Positions 1 through 5,512 of a DNA stretch of 10,567 nucleotides are shown here, one piece after another. The translations under genes and the position numbers were made by a program. The notes under the pieces were generated by a model. It had not been told where the DNA came from. It did no database searches and saw nothing but the letters and a program-made list of their open reading frames with translations. Position 1 is the stretch's first letter; each line of letters opens with the position of its first letter. The stretch covers positions 1 through 10,567 of the forward strand of contig JASBVU010000033.1 in assembly GCA_029960905.1 (NCBI GenBank), read 5' to 3'. Source of the stretch: Thermoanaerobacterium sp. Its GTDB lineage: Bacteria > Bacillota > Thermoanaerobacteria > Thermoanaerobacterales > Thermoanaerobacteraceae.

Positions 1-1130
1 CTTAAAATTTCTTTTGCAAAATCGATTATCTTATCTAGATTGCCATACGTATCGAATAATCCTTCTTCATCAGATATGTCTATATTCTCACTTATTATAT
101 CTCCAGTCTCTTTGTCGACAGCTATATTTACATTGGTTATCGATTTTCTGTAAGTATAATTCATATTAAATGTATATGCTGCTTTTTCAGTGAGAAAATA
201 CTTTTCAATTATCTTGCTATCTAATACGTTAATATTATTCATATGAAAGTTATTCATCTCATCCTTTGCTATTCTTAATGCATCATCGTAAGATACCACA
301 CTATTTGTCTTTTCTAAGCCATTAGCATCGATCTTAACCTTTATGATATCATCGCATAGCATATCTCCATTAAAATCTACCAAATCACCGTTTACTGCAT
401 CTATCCCCATGAGATTATAATCGATGCTTAAAACATAATACAGTCGATATTTTGGAAAATCATCGTTGTTGTTTTTTAAATACACAAGAATGGGATTAAA
501 CTTGCTATTAAACACATTTAACACACCAACACTGTCAACCATCTTTATGTTTTTATCAAAAGATAGCTCATCTACACGCTGCCCTTTCAATTTCAATATA
601 TCGCCGCTTCTAGAGTCAATGTAAACATAAGCGTTCAGATTGTAAACCGGTACATCGCTGACTAAATTTTTATACAAGAATTTATAGATTATTGGCTTAT
701 TTAAAGCATCATCAATGTATGTGGCATCATTGACTTCTGATGTAAAATCAAATTTTTCGTCAAATATATTTTCCAGAAGTTTTTTACCTATGATTATAGC
801 CTCATCTCTGCTTACTTTTGATTTACCGCTTTTATCAAATAAATATTTCATTTGATCCACATAATAATCTACACTTTTGATATGTCCATTGTCTAATACA
901 GCATCAAGGGTTTTGTACATATCACCATTGCTTTTTATATTGATTTCAATAGATCCATCGCTATTTTTTCTGATTTGATCTATTGACATATCATCAATAA
1001 ATGGCATCTTATCTTTCAATAATTTTAAACAAACTTGATTTTGAATATCATTCGGAAAACTAAATGAAAAAATGTTTAAGCTAAATACGATGAGTAACAC
1101 CGAAAACAAAGAAAAAATCCTTTTAATCAT
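1..1130 (-). CDS. YcdB/YcdC-type (PepSY-like) exported protein, C-terminus cut by window edge
   Basis: The frame is open from an ATG at 1130 to the left edge (376 codons, no stop), so the gene is partial. Residues 1-24 are a signal peptide: MIKR followed by a hydrophobic run ending near FSFS. After that come repeated units of the kind found in YcdB/YcdC (DUF4901) and PepSY proteins: a helix with the form 'SRDEAIIIGKKLLENIF', then strands ending in 'YVYIDSRSGDILKL'. A second unit has 'SYDDALRIAKDEM' and ends in 'VAVDKETGDI'-like residues (here NIAVDKETGDI). A third helix begins at the edge. Family members are secreted, and some carry S-layer homology domains further on; whether this one does cannot be seen. 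No catalytic motif is visible. AGGAGG at 1141-1146 lies 10 nt before the ATG. The gene stands alone behind the NifU-gene terminator. The family call rests on the repeat pattern and is fairly, not fully, certain. Confidence 0.72.
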   Translation of the reverse strand, partial: MIKRIFSLFSVLLIVFSLNIFSFSFPNDIQNQVCLKLLKDKMPFIDDMSIDQIRKNSDGSIEINIKSNGDMYKTLDAVLDNGHIKSVDYYVDQMKYLFDKSGKSKVSRDEAIIIGKKLLENIFDEKFDFTSEVNDATYIDDALNKPIIYKFLYKNLVSDVPVYNLNAYVYIDSRSGDILKLKGQRVDELSFDKNIKMVDSVGVLNVFNSKFNPILVYLKNNNDDFPKYRLYYVLSIDYNLMGIDAVNGDLVDFNGDMLCDDIIKVKIDANGLEKTNSVVSYDDALRIAKDEMNNFHMNNINVLDSKIIEKYFLTEKAAYTFNMNYTYRKSITNVNIAVDKETGDIISENIDISDEEGLFDTYGNLDKIIDFAKEIL

Positions 1131-1184
1131 ACATAGAATACCTCCTTTTAAGTAAAATATTACCATATATAGTATTCTATGTAT
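1129..1184. repeat. 13-bp perfect inverted repeat around the start of the YcdB-like gene
   Basis: The arm ATACATAGAATAC (1129-1141) is exactly complementary to GTATTCTATGTAT (1172-1184), with 30 bp between. The left arm covers two bases of the start codon and touches the last base of the AGGAGG site. The rest of that site and the leader lie in the loop. The right arm fills most of the spacer of a possible promoter (1166-1194). It could be a translational hairpin or a pair of protein-binding half sites. Confidence 0.6.
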
Positions 1185-1194
1185 TTTTTGAAAA
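1166..1194 (-). promoter_or_regulatory. Weak candidate promoter of the YcdB-like gene
   Basis: Reading the minus strand, TTTTCA (1189-1194) is followed 17 bp later by TATATA (1166-1171). Each hexamer matches the sigma-A consensus at 4 of 6 positions. The placement just upstream of the leader and downstream of the NifU-gene terminator is sensible, but in sequence this AT-rich such a match is weak evidence. Confidence 0.28.
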
Positions 1195-1210
1195 TCCTCT
1201 TTTTTAGTAC

Positions 1211-1239
1211 AAAAAAATCCGGAATTAACCGGATTTTTT
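1211..1239 (-). terminator. Intrinsic terminator of the NifU-family gene
   Basis: ATCCGG (1217-1222) and CCGGAT (1229-1234) form a stem, extended by A/T pairs, around a 6-nt loop. On the minus strand it is followed by a run of seven T. It lies 4 bp after the stop codon of the NifU-family gene. The flanking A and T runs make it symmetrical, but no plus-strand gene enters it. Confidence 0.85.
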
Positions 1240-1243
1240 ATCT

Positions 1244-1465
1244 TTAAAGAGCAACTACTTCCTTTACTTCAGGTATTTCTTCTTTTATTGCTCTCTCTAT
1301 TCCTTCTTTCAATGTCATTACTGCAAATGGACAGCCGCCGCAAGCACCTGTAAGCCTTACCTGAACTACGCCATCGTCAGTAACATCGACAAGTTCCACA
1401 TCTCCGCCATCTGCTTGAAGAGAAGGTCTTAAAAGCTTTAAAACTTCTTCTACTCTTTCTCTCAC
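1244..1465 (-). CDS. NifU C-terminal-domain Fe-S scaffold protein
   Basis: This 73-residue protein is the stand-alone Nfu/NifU C-terminal domain, which binds a [4Fe-4S] cluster between subunits and hands it to apo-proteins in the cytoplasm. The family signature is clear: '[13 protein letters not shown]' (16-28), then the cluster-binding CxxC in '[18 protein letters not shown]' with C42 and C45. Length matches the short single-domain forms of Gram-positives. Translation starts at GTG 1465; AAGGAGG lies 7 nt upstream and no better start exists. It is monocistronic: an extended -10 promoter precedes it and a strong terminator follows. No isc or suf genes are next to it, so its cluster donor cannot be read from context. 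Fold and role are certain at family level; the clients are not known. Confidence 0.95.
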   Translation of the reverse strand: MRERVEEVLKLLRPSLQADGGDVELVDVTDDGVVQVRLTGACGGCPFAVMTLKEGIERAIKEEIPEVKEVVAL

Positions 1466-1498
1466 GATACGCCCTCCTTTTTAAAATCTACAACATAT

Positions 1499-1507
1499 AT
1501 TATAACA
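1499..1507 (-). promoter_or_regulatory. Extended -10 promoter of the NifU-family gene
   Basis: On the minus strand this reads TGTTATAAT, a perfect -10 hexamer (1499-1504) with the TGn extension. It ends about 33 bp before the GTG start. There is no good -35 at 16-18 bp, as is common for extended -10 promoters. The same TGnTATAAT form precedes the DUF3006 gene and tRNA-Ala in this window. Confidence 0.6.
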
Positions 1508-1552
1508 CGAATTGAGGAAAATAGAAATAAACTAATCTTAATGAATATGTTT

Positions 1553-1580
1553 TTGCCCGTAAAATGACTTTTTATATAAT
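1553..1580 (+). promoter_or_regulatory. Promoter of the Old Yellow Enzyme gene
   Basis: TTGCCC (1553-1558), a 16-bp spacer and a perfect TATAAT (1575-1580) precede the gene, giving an expected transcript start near 1587 and a leader of about 50 nt. The -35 matches consensus at 4 of 6 positions. Confidence 0.6.
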
Positions 1581-1591
1581 AATTTTTATTT

Positions 1592-1609
1592 TTACCCTCT
1601 AAGTGGTAA
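1592..1609. promoter_or_regulatory. Operator-like inverted repeat in the leader of the Old Yellow Enzyme gene
   Basis: TTACC (1592-1596) and GGTAA (1605-1609) are perfect inverted arms around 8 bp. They lie just downstream of the predicted transcript start, where a repressor would block elongation. Five-base arms occur often by chance, so this is a candidate only. Confidence 0.25.
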
Positions 1610-1620
1610 TATATATTTTG

Positions 1621-1627
1621 AAAGGAG
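1621..1627 (+). promoter_or_regulatory. Ribosome binding site that fixes the start at 1636
   Basis: AAAGGAG lies 8 nt before ATG 1636. The longer reading from GTG 1603 would translate this site and add 11 residues absent from the family, so it is rejected. Confidence 0.85.
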
Positions 1628-1635
1628 ATGTTTTT

Positions 1636-2658
1636 ATGTTATTTACACCTATAAAAATAAAAGACATTACCATAAAAAACAGGATCATGATGTCTCCAAT
1701 GTGTCAATATTCTGCTGACAAAGACGGACTGGCAAATAATTGGCACTTTGTTCACTACGCCAGCAGAGCCGTCGGCGGTGTAGGTTTAATAATGGTTGAA
1801 GCCACAGCGGTAGAAAGTCGAGGAAGAATAACTGATCATGATCTGGGCATCTGGAACGACCAACAGGTAGATCCACTCAAAAAAATTGTTGAAGAATGCA
1901 AAAAATACGGTGCTACAATGGGAATACAGTTAGCCCACGCTGGTAGGAAATCAGAAGTGACAGATGAAACACCCGTCGCACCTTCGGCAATAAACTGGAG
2001 CGATGATTATAAATTTCCACATGAGCTTACAAAAGAAGAAATAAAGGCCATCGTTGAAAAGTTTAAAGATGCAGCAATAAGAGCTTTGAATGCCGGTTTT
2101 GATATCATTGAGATACACGCGGCACACGGTTATCTGCTACACGAATTTCTGTCACCTCTTTCAAACAAGAGAAACGACGAGTACGGCGGAGATGTCACTA
2201 ATAGAGTGAGAATGCTTAAAGAAGTCATAGAAGCTGTAAAAAAAGTATGGCCAGAAAACAAACCTTTATTTGTAAGAGTTTCATCCGACGATTATATTGA
2301 AGGTGGCATTGACATTGAAGAAATGATAAAGATTTTATCATATATAAAGCCTTTGGGCGTCGATGTCATAGATGCAAGCAGCGGTGGACTTCTAAATGCA
2401 AAAATCGATCTTTATCCAGGCTATCAAGTTAAATACTCTGAAAAAATAAAAAGTCAGCTTGGATTTAAAACAGCAGCAGTAGGTCTAATAACAAAAGCTG
2501 AAATGGCTGAGCAAATCCTTAAAGATGAGAAAGCTGATCTCATTGCTTTAGGCCGTGAGCTTCTTAGAAATCCGTACTGGCCACTATATGCAGCCCACGA
2601 CCTTAAAGAAGATGTAAAATGGCCAAAGCAATATGAAAGGGGAAAGTTCAGAGTTTAG
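1636..2658 (+). CDS. namA: Old Yellow Enzyme family NAD(P)H:flavin oxidoreductase, YqjM/NamA type
   Basis: This 340-residue FMN-dependent TIM-barrel enzyme reduces activated C=C bonds of enals and enones, and in related enzymes nitro groups, using NAD(P)H in the cytoplasm. It resembles Bacillus YqjM (about 338 residues) from end to end. Visible family residues are the redox-tuning cysteine and its neighbour tyrosine in 'MSPMCQYS' (C23, Y25), Q98 in 'GIQLAHAGRK', the ligand-binding pair H161/H164 with Y166 in 'HAAHGYLLHEFLSPLSNKR', the flavin-side R214, and the C-terminal arginine in 'QYERG' (R335), which in YqjM reaches into the partner subunit. The start is set by AAAGGAG at 1621-1627. It is a single gene with its own promoter and an operator-like repeat in the leader. 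Its stop is 8 bp from the TPM-gene stop on the other strand, with no terminator visible. The physiological substrate is unknown; detoxification of electrophiles is the usual inference. Confidence 0.95.
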   Translation: MLFTPIKIKDITIKNRIMMSPMCQYSADKDGLANNWHFVHYASRAVGGVGLIMVEATAVESRGRITDHDLGIWNDQQVDPLKKIVEECKKYGATMGIQLAHAGRKSEVTDETPVAPSAINWSDDYKFPHELTKEEIKAIVEKFKDAAIRALNAGFDIIEIHAAHGYLLHEFLSPLSNKRNDEYGGDVTNRVRMLKEVIEAVKKVWPENKPLFVRVSSDDYIEGGIDIEEMIKILSYIKPLGVDVIDASSGGLLNAKIDLYPGYQVKYSEKIKSQLGFKTAAVGLITKAEMAEQILKDEKADLIALGRELLRNPYWPLYAAHDLKEDVKWPKQYERGKFRV

Positions 2659-2666
2659 CGGCCAGC

Positions 2667-3458
2667 TCAACCACCACCGGTGGAACCACCGCCAAAACTT
2701 CCACCTCCTCCGCCAAAGCCGCCTCCAAAACCACCGCCACCAGTTCCGCCAAATCCGCCAAAACCACCAAATCCTCCAGGGCCAAAACCGCCAGGACCGC
2801 GCCACCACCAACCGCGTATATTTGAAAAAATAATTAATAGGATTATTAAAGCGACTACAGAAATTATTCCTCTTACTTTGTTATTGCCATCGTCACTCTG
2901 CTGAGCGTACTCATTTTGGTCTACATTTTTTAAATCTACATTGTATTCTTTGGCAACCAGTGACACTATTGCTTTATATCCTTCTACAATTCCTCCTGAA
3001 TAATCCTTGTCATTCCACTTAGGCAATACGTAATCGTCAAGAATCCTTCCTGCGACAGAATCTGGTATAGCACCTTCCAACCCATAGCCGACAGAAATGA
3101 ACACTTTACCGCTTAATCCTTCTAATAGCCTTTTTTTATCCACTAAAAGAAGCACACCATTATTTTTGTCTTTCTGGCCAATTCCCCAACTTCTAAATAA
3201 GCTTAATGCGTAATCCGATATTTGATAGTCTCCTATATCGTCAACTGTCACAACGATGATCTGTGCACCAGTTAAATCTTCTATTTCCTTTCCTATGCTT
3301 CTTATTGTCTCAATATCGCTTTGGTTCATGAGCTTGGCGTAGTCGTACACATAATCGTACTGCAAAGGTTTGGGAGGAATTGTAGCAGCAAATACTTGAC
3401 CAAAAATTAATATAGGAAATACTATCAACAAAAATAATATTTTAGCATATTTTAACAC
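2667..3458 (-). CDS. TPM-domain membrane protein with glycine-rich tail
   Basis: Residues 1-25 are a signal peptide ending 'QVFAA'. A TPM (YgcG/Psb32-type) domain follows at about 33-170, opening with the typical 'VYDYAKLMNQSDIETIRSIGKEIED' pattern and containing 'GAQIIVVTVDDI', 'NNGVLLLVD' and 'ISVGYGLEGAIPD'. A membrane helix lies at about 197-213. The end (about 216-263) is 'RGWWWRG' plus a tail almost wholly of glycine with Phe and Ser, a common ending in this family. The bulk should therefore face outside, with the tail inside. Plant members act in photosystem II repair and some show acid phosphatase activity; the role in bacteria is unsettled. The start is GTG 3458 with GGAGG 7 nt upstream, 12 bp after the lemA stop, so the two genes are co-transcribed. 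LemA and TPM genes are neighbours in many bacteria. It converges on the namA-type gene. Confidence 0.9.
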   Translation of the reverse strand: MLKYAKILFLLIVFPILIFGQVFAATIPPKPLQYDYVYDYAKLMNQSDIETIRSIGKEIEDLTGAQIIVVTVDDIGDYQISDYALSLFRSWGIGQKDKNNGVLLLVDKKRLLEGLSGKVFISVGYGLEGAIPDSVAGRILDDYVLPKWNDKDYSGGIVEGYKAIVSLVAKEYNVDLKNVDQNEYAQQSDDGNNKVRGIISVVALIILLIIFSNIRGWWWRGPGGFGPGGFGGFGGFGGTGGGGFGGGFGGGGGSFGGGSTGGG

Positions 3459-3470
3459 CCCACAACCTCC

Positions 3471-4040
3471 CTATTTTGAAAAGTCAACTTTTGGAACTTC
3501 TGACGCTGAGGCTTGTGCTTTAAAATACTGTTTCTCTGTAAAACCAAACATCCTTGCTATGATGACATTAGGAAACTGCCTTATGCTGGTATTATACTGT
3601 TGAACGGCATTGTTATAATCCATTCTGGCAACAGCGATCCTATTCTCTGTGCCTGCTAGTTCATCGCTTAATTGTCTGAAATTCTGATCAGCTTTTAAGT
3701 TAGGATAGTTTTCTGATATGGCCAGAAGCCTTCCTAAAGCTGTTCCAAGCTCATCATTGGCATTGGCTTTTTCTTGTACAGTATTTGCTGCAAGAAGCTT
3801 TTCTCTAGCTTTATTTACACTATCAAACACAGACTGTTCATGTGCAGCATAACCTTTTACAGTCTCAACAAGATTAGGAATTAAGTCTGCCCTCCTTTGA
3901 AGCTGATTTTCTATTTGGCTCCACTTGCTATTTACATTTTCCTGTTGCCTCACAAGCGCATTATAACTTGAAAAAAAGTACACAACTATTAACAATACGA
4001 CAGCTACTATCGATATCAATACAATAGACGATCTTTTCAT
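3471..4040 (-). CDS. lemA: LemA family membrane-anchored protein
   Basis: This 189-residue protein has an N-terminal membrane helix (about 5-25) and then a long alpha-helical domain typical of LemA: 'YNALVRQQENVNSKWSQIE', 'QLQRRADLIPNLVETVKGYA', 'ENYPNLKADQNFRQLSDEL', and near the end 'FPNVIIARMFGFTEKQYF'. Its length matches the family norm of about 180-200. The topology is expected to be N-in with the helical bundle outside, as in the structure of the Thermotoga homologue. Biochemical function is not established; in several Gram-positives LemA genes sit beside TPM or HtpX genes and are linked to envelope stress. AAAGGAG lies 7 nt before ATG 4040. The gene starts 31 bp after the GAF gene and ends 12 bp before the TPM gene, so all three probably form one transcript. 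Confidence 0.95.
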   Translation of the reverse strand: MKRSSIVLISIVAVVLLIVVYFFSSYNALVRQQENVNSKWSQIENQLQRRADLIPNLVETVKGYAAHEQSVFDSVNKAREKLLAANTVQEKANANDELGTALGRLLAISENYPNLKADQNFRQLSDELAGTENRIAVARMDYNNAVQQYNTSIRQFPNVIIARMFGFTEKQYFKAQASASEVPKVDFSK

Positions 4041-4071
4041 GTGATCTCTCCTTTCTCGGTTTTATTTGATG

Positions 4072-4554
4072 TTACATGATATTTATATGATTATTAGCTA
4101 CTTTTTTGCCAACTATTTCTGCCACAGCTTCTAAGAAAGCTTTATCATCATCGTCAAAAGCCGCTTTTTCGTCGCTATCTATGTCAATTTCGCCGATTAT
4201 TTCATCTCCAATCCTTATAGGCACTACTATCTCAGACTTTGTCTCAATGCTGCAGGCTAAGTAATTATCCTCTTTTGTCACATCTTCAACGACAATTGTA
4301 GCATTTTCGACTACAGCTCTGCCGCATATACCTTGACCCACTTTTATCTTTACATGTTCTGTCGGCCGACCTATATATGGACCAAGTTTCAGCATTCCAT
4401 CTTCCATAAAATAGAAACCCGTCCAATTGTAGTACGGCAAATTGCTGTCTAGTATTTTTACAACCTCATGGTAAAAATAGTTTAAATCATCTATCTCGCT
4501 AAATGCTTTCTCTATCATTGAAAGCAATCTTTTAAATACATCTTTTTTCTCCAT
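4072..4554 (-). CDS. GAF-domain protein related to free methionine-(R)-sulfoxide reductase, one cysteine missing
   Basis: This 160-residue single GAF domain follows the pattern of fRMsr (E. coli YebR/MsrC, Bacillus YtsP): 'YYNWTGFYFMEDGMLKLGP' (41-59), 'VGQGICGRAV' (72-81), 'NYLACSIETKSEIVVPI' (97-113) and 'GEIDIDSD' (121-128). fRMsr enzymes use three cysteines (84, 94 and 118 in E. coli). By ungapped alignment from memory, C77 matches 94 and C101 matches 118, but position 84 is H67. The enzyme may therefore work with a two-cysteine cycle, or the protein may be a ligand sensor only. ATG 4554 has a GGGAG site upstream. It is the first gene of the GAF-lemA-TPM cluster; this pairing is not explained by methionine repair. 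It follows the lgt terminator closely, so its promoter must lie in or at the end of lgt. Confidence 0.85.
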   Translation of the reverse strand: MEKKDVFKRLLSMIEKAFSEIDDLNYFYHEVVKILDSNLPYYNWTGFYFMEDGMLKLGPYIGRPTEHVKIKVGQGICGRAVVENATIVVEDVTKEDNYLACSIETKSEIVVPIRIGDEIIGEIDIDSDEKAAFDDDDKAFLEAVAEIVGKKVANNHINIM

Positions 4555-4582
4555 GATAATCTCCCTCTCTTATCTTTTTATT

Positions 4583-4624
4583 ATTATATAATATTATATA
4601 AAAAACCCGCATAAAGCAGGTCAA
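4583..4624 (-). promoter_or_regulatory. Candidate promoter region of the GAF-lemA-TPM cluster, overlapping the lgt terminator
   Basis: On the minus strand TTGACC (4619-4624) overlaps the lgt stop and is followed 18 bp on by TATATA (4595-4600). Perfect TATAAT hexamers lie at 4593-4598 and 4583-4588, but at spacings too long for that -35. One of these must serve unless the cluster is read through from lgt. Which one cannot be decided by eye. Confidence 0.35.
4600..4620 (-). terminator. Short intrinsic terminator of lgt
   Basis: Directly after the lgt stop, minus-strand CCTGC-TTTAT-GCGGG forms a 5-bp stem (one G-T pair) followed by six T. The stem is short, so read-through into the GAF gene is possible. 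Confidence 0.65.
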
Positions 4625-5397
4625 TAGCTTAATTTTTTATTTTCTGGATCATTTAATACGCGCCTCATCATCCAGTATGCCAATATAAGTATGAAAGGCG
4701 TTGCTATCTGCGTCAAAGTAAAAAATCCGATTCCAAGGTGCTTATTCAGATAAACCGGTAAAAACAGTGGGTTGTCTCTTACAGTCTCTTCAATAAGTCC
4801 TCTCATAAGCTGGTAATAAAATATAAAAGACCAAAACTGATACCCATATGGCATGTGTTTTCTCTCGATGTAAAAATAACGTATTAAAAGAATAAGTCCC
4901 ATTGCTACCCCAACTAATTGTGCAGGCCATCTCCCAAAAGCAAAATCAGTCTGTCTTCCTAACACCTCTTGATTAAATATATTTCCTATCCTTACAAGCA
5001 TATTTCCTATAGCCAATCCAATGACAGCGTAATCTTCTAAAGGATTTATTTTAACATTTTTCTTATGGCAGTAATAAAGGCCTGCAAGGAATCCTCCCAG
5101 TACAGCTCCGTGCCATGATAGTCCACCTTCGTAAATTTTTAAAATTTGTATTGGATCTTTATAAAACCAATCAATGTCATTTGCCAATACAAACATCAAT
5201 CTTGCTCCTACTATTCCTGATATAACCACGATCATCAAAAGATTTAGCAAGAAATCTTCATCGTAATTAAGCTCTTTTGATCTAACGTACAGATAATACG
5301 CACCAGCAGCTATTGATAAAGCCATGAAAATTCCATACCAATGTACAGCAATCGGTCCAATTTTAAATGCATACGGGCTAATAGATGGTATATACAT
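4621..5397 (-). CDS. lgt: Prolipoprotein diacylglyceryl transferase
   Basis: Lgt transfers diacylglycerol from phosphatidylglycerol to the lipobox cysteine of prolipoproteins, the first step of lipoprotein maturation in the plasma membrane. The 258-residue sequence has the multi-helix profile of the family and its key motifs: 'VHWYGIFMA' (18-26), 'YEGGLSWHGAVLGG' with H96-G97 (the essential His-Gly pair), and the Lgt signature 'RIGNIFNQEVLGRQT' (136-150) with R136, N139 and E144. Length is slightly below the usual 260-290 but complete at both ends. ATG 5397 has GGAGG 6 nt upstream. It is a single gene with a near-consensus promoter and its own terminator. The next two genes upstream encode proteins with lipoboxes, which are likely substrates. 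Confidence 0.98.
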   Translation of the reverse strand: MYIPSISPYAFKIGPIAVHWYGIFMALSIAAGAYYLYVRSKELNYDEDFLLNLLMIVVISGIVGARLMFVLANDIDWFYKDPIQILKIYEGGLSWHGAVLGGFLAGLYYCHKKNVKINPLEDYAVIGLAIGNMLVRIGNIFNQEVLGRQTDFAFGRWPAQLVGVAMGLILLIRYFYIERKHMPYGYQFWSFIFYYQLMRGLIEETVRDNPLFLPVYLNKHLGIGFFTLTQIATPFILILAYWMMRRVLNDPENKKLSY

Positions 5398-5434
5398 AAC
5401 TAACCTCCAATATACGTTTATTTGTCATGATTTG

Positions 5435-5463
5435 ATTATATTATTCTTTTAACAGTAAGTCAA
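5435..5463 (-). promoter_or_regulatory. Sigma-A promoter of lgt
   Basis: On the minus strand TTGACT (5458-5463), a 17-bp spacer and a perfect TATAAT (5435-5440) lie 38 bp before the lgt ATG. This is one of the two best promoters in the window. Confidence 0.85.
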
Positions 5464-5478
5464 CGTTTTATTCATCTT

Positions 5479-5506
5479 AAAAGCAAGGCGAATTTCCGCC
5501 TTGCTT
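5479..5506 (-). terminator. Intrinsic terminator after the GH18 lipoprotein gene
   Basis: AAGCAAGGCG (5481-5490) and CGCCTTGCTT (5497-5506) form a perfect 10-bp stem with a 6-nt loop, 6 bp after the GH18 stop. The T run on the minus strand is only four long, but the stem is strong. Confidence 0.8.
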
Positions 5507-5512
5507 GGTAAG

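Noticed and set aside
1603..1635. Longer start (GTG 1603) for the Old Yellow Enzyme
   Set aside because: It would translate the AAAGGAG ribosome site, and family members start at the inner methionine.
2584..2904. Open frames opposite the glycine-rich tail, encoding proline-rich and tryptophan/arginine-rich peptides
   Set aside because: They are reverse-complement products of the GG-rich glycine codons, lack ribosome sites and lie over two well supported genes.
5388..5415. 6-bp inverted repeat around the lgt ribosome site
   Set aside because: The arms GTATAT/ATATAC are short and nearly all A/T, as expected by chance here.
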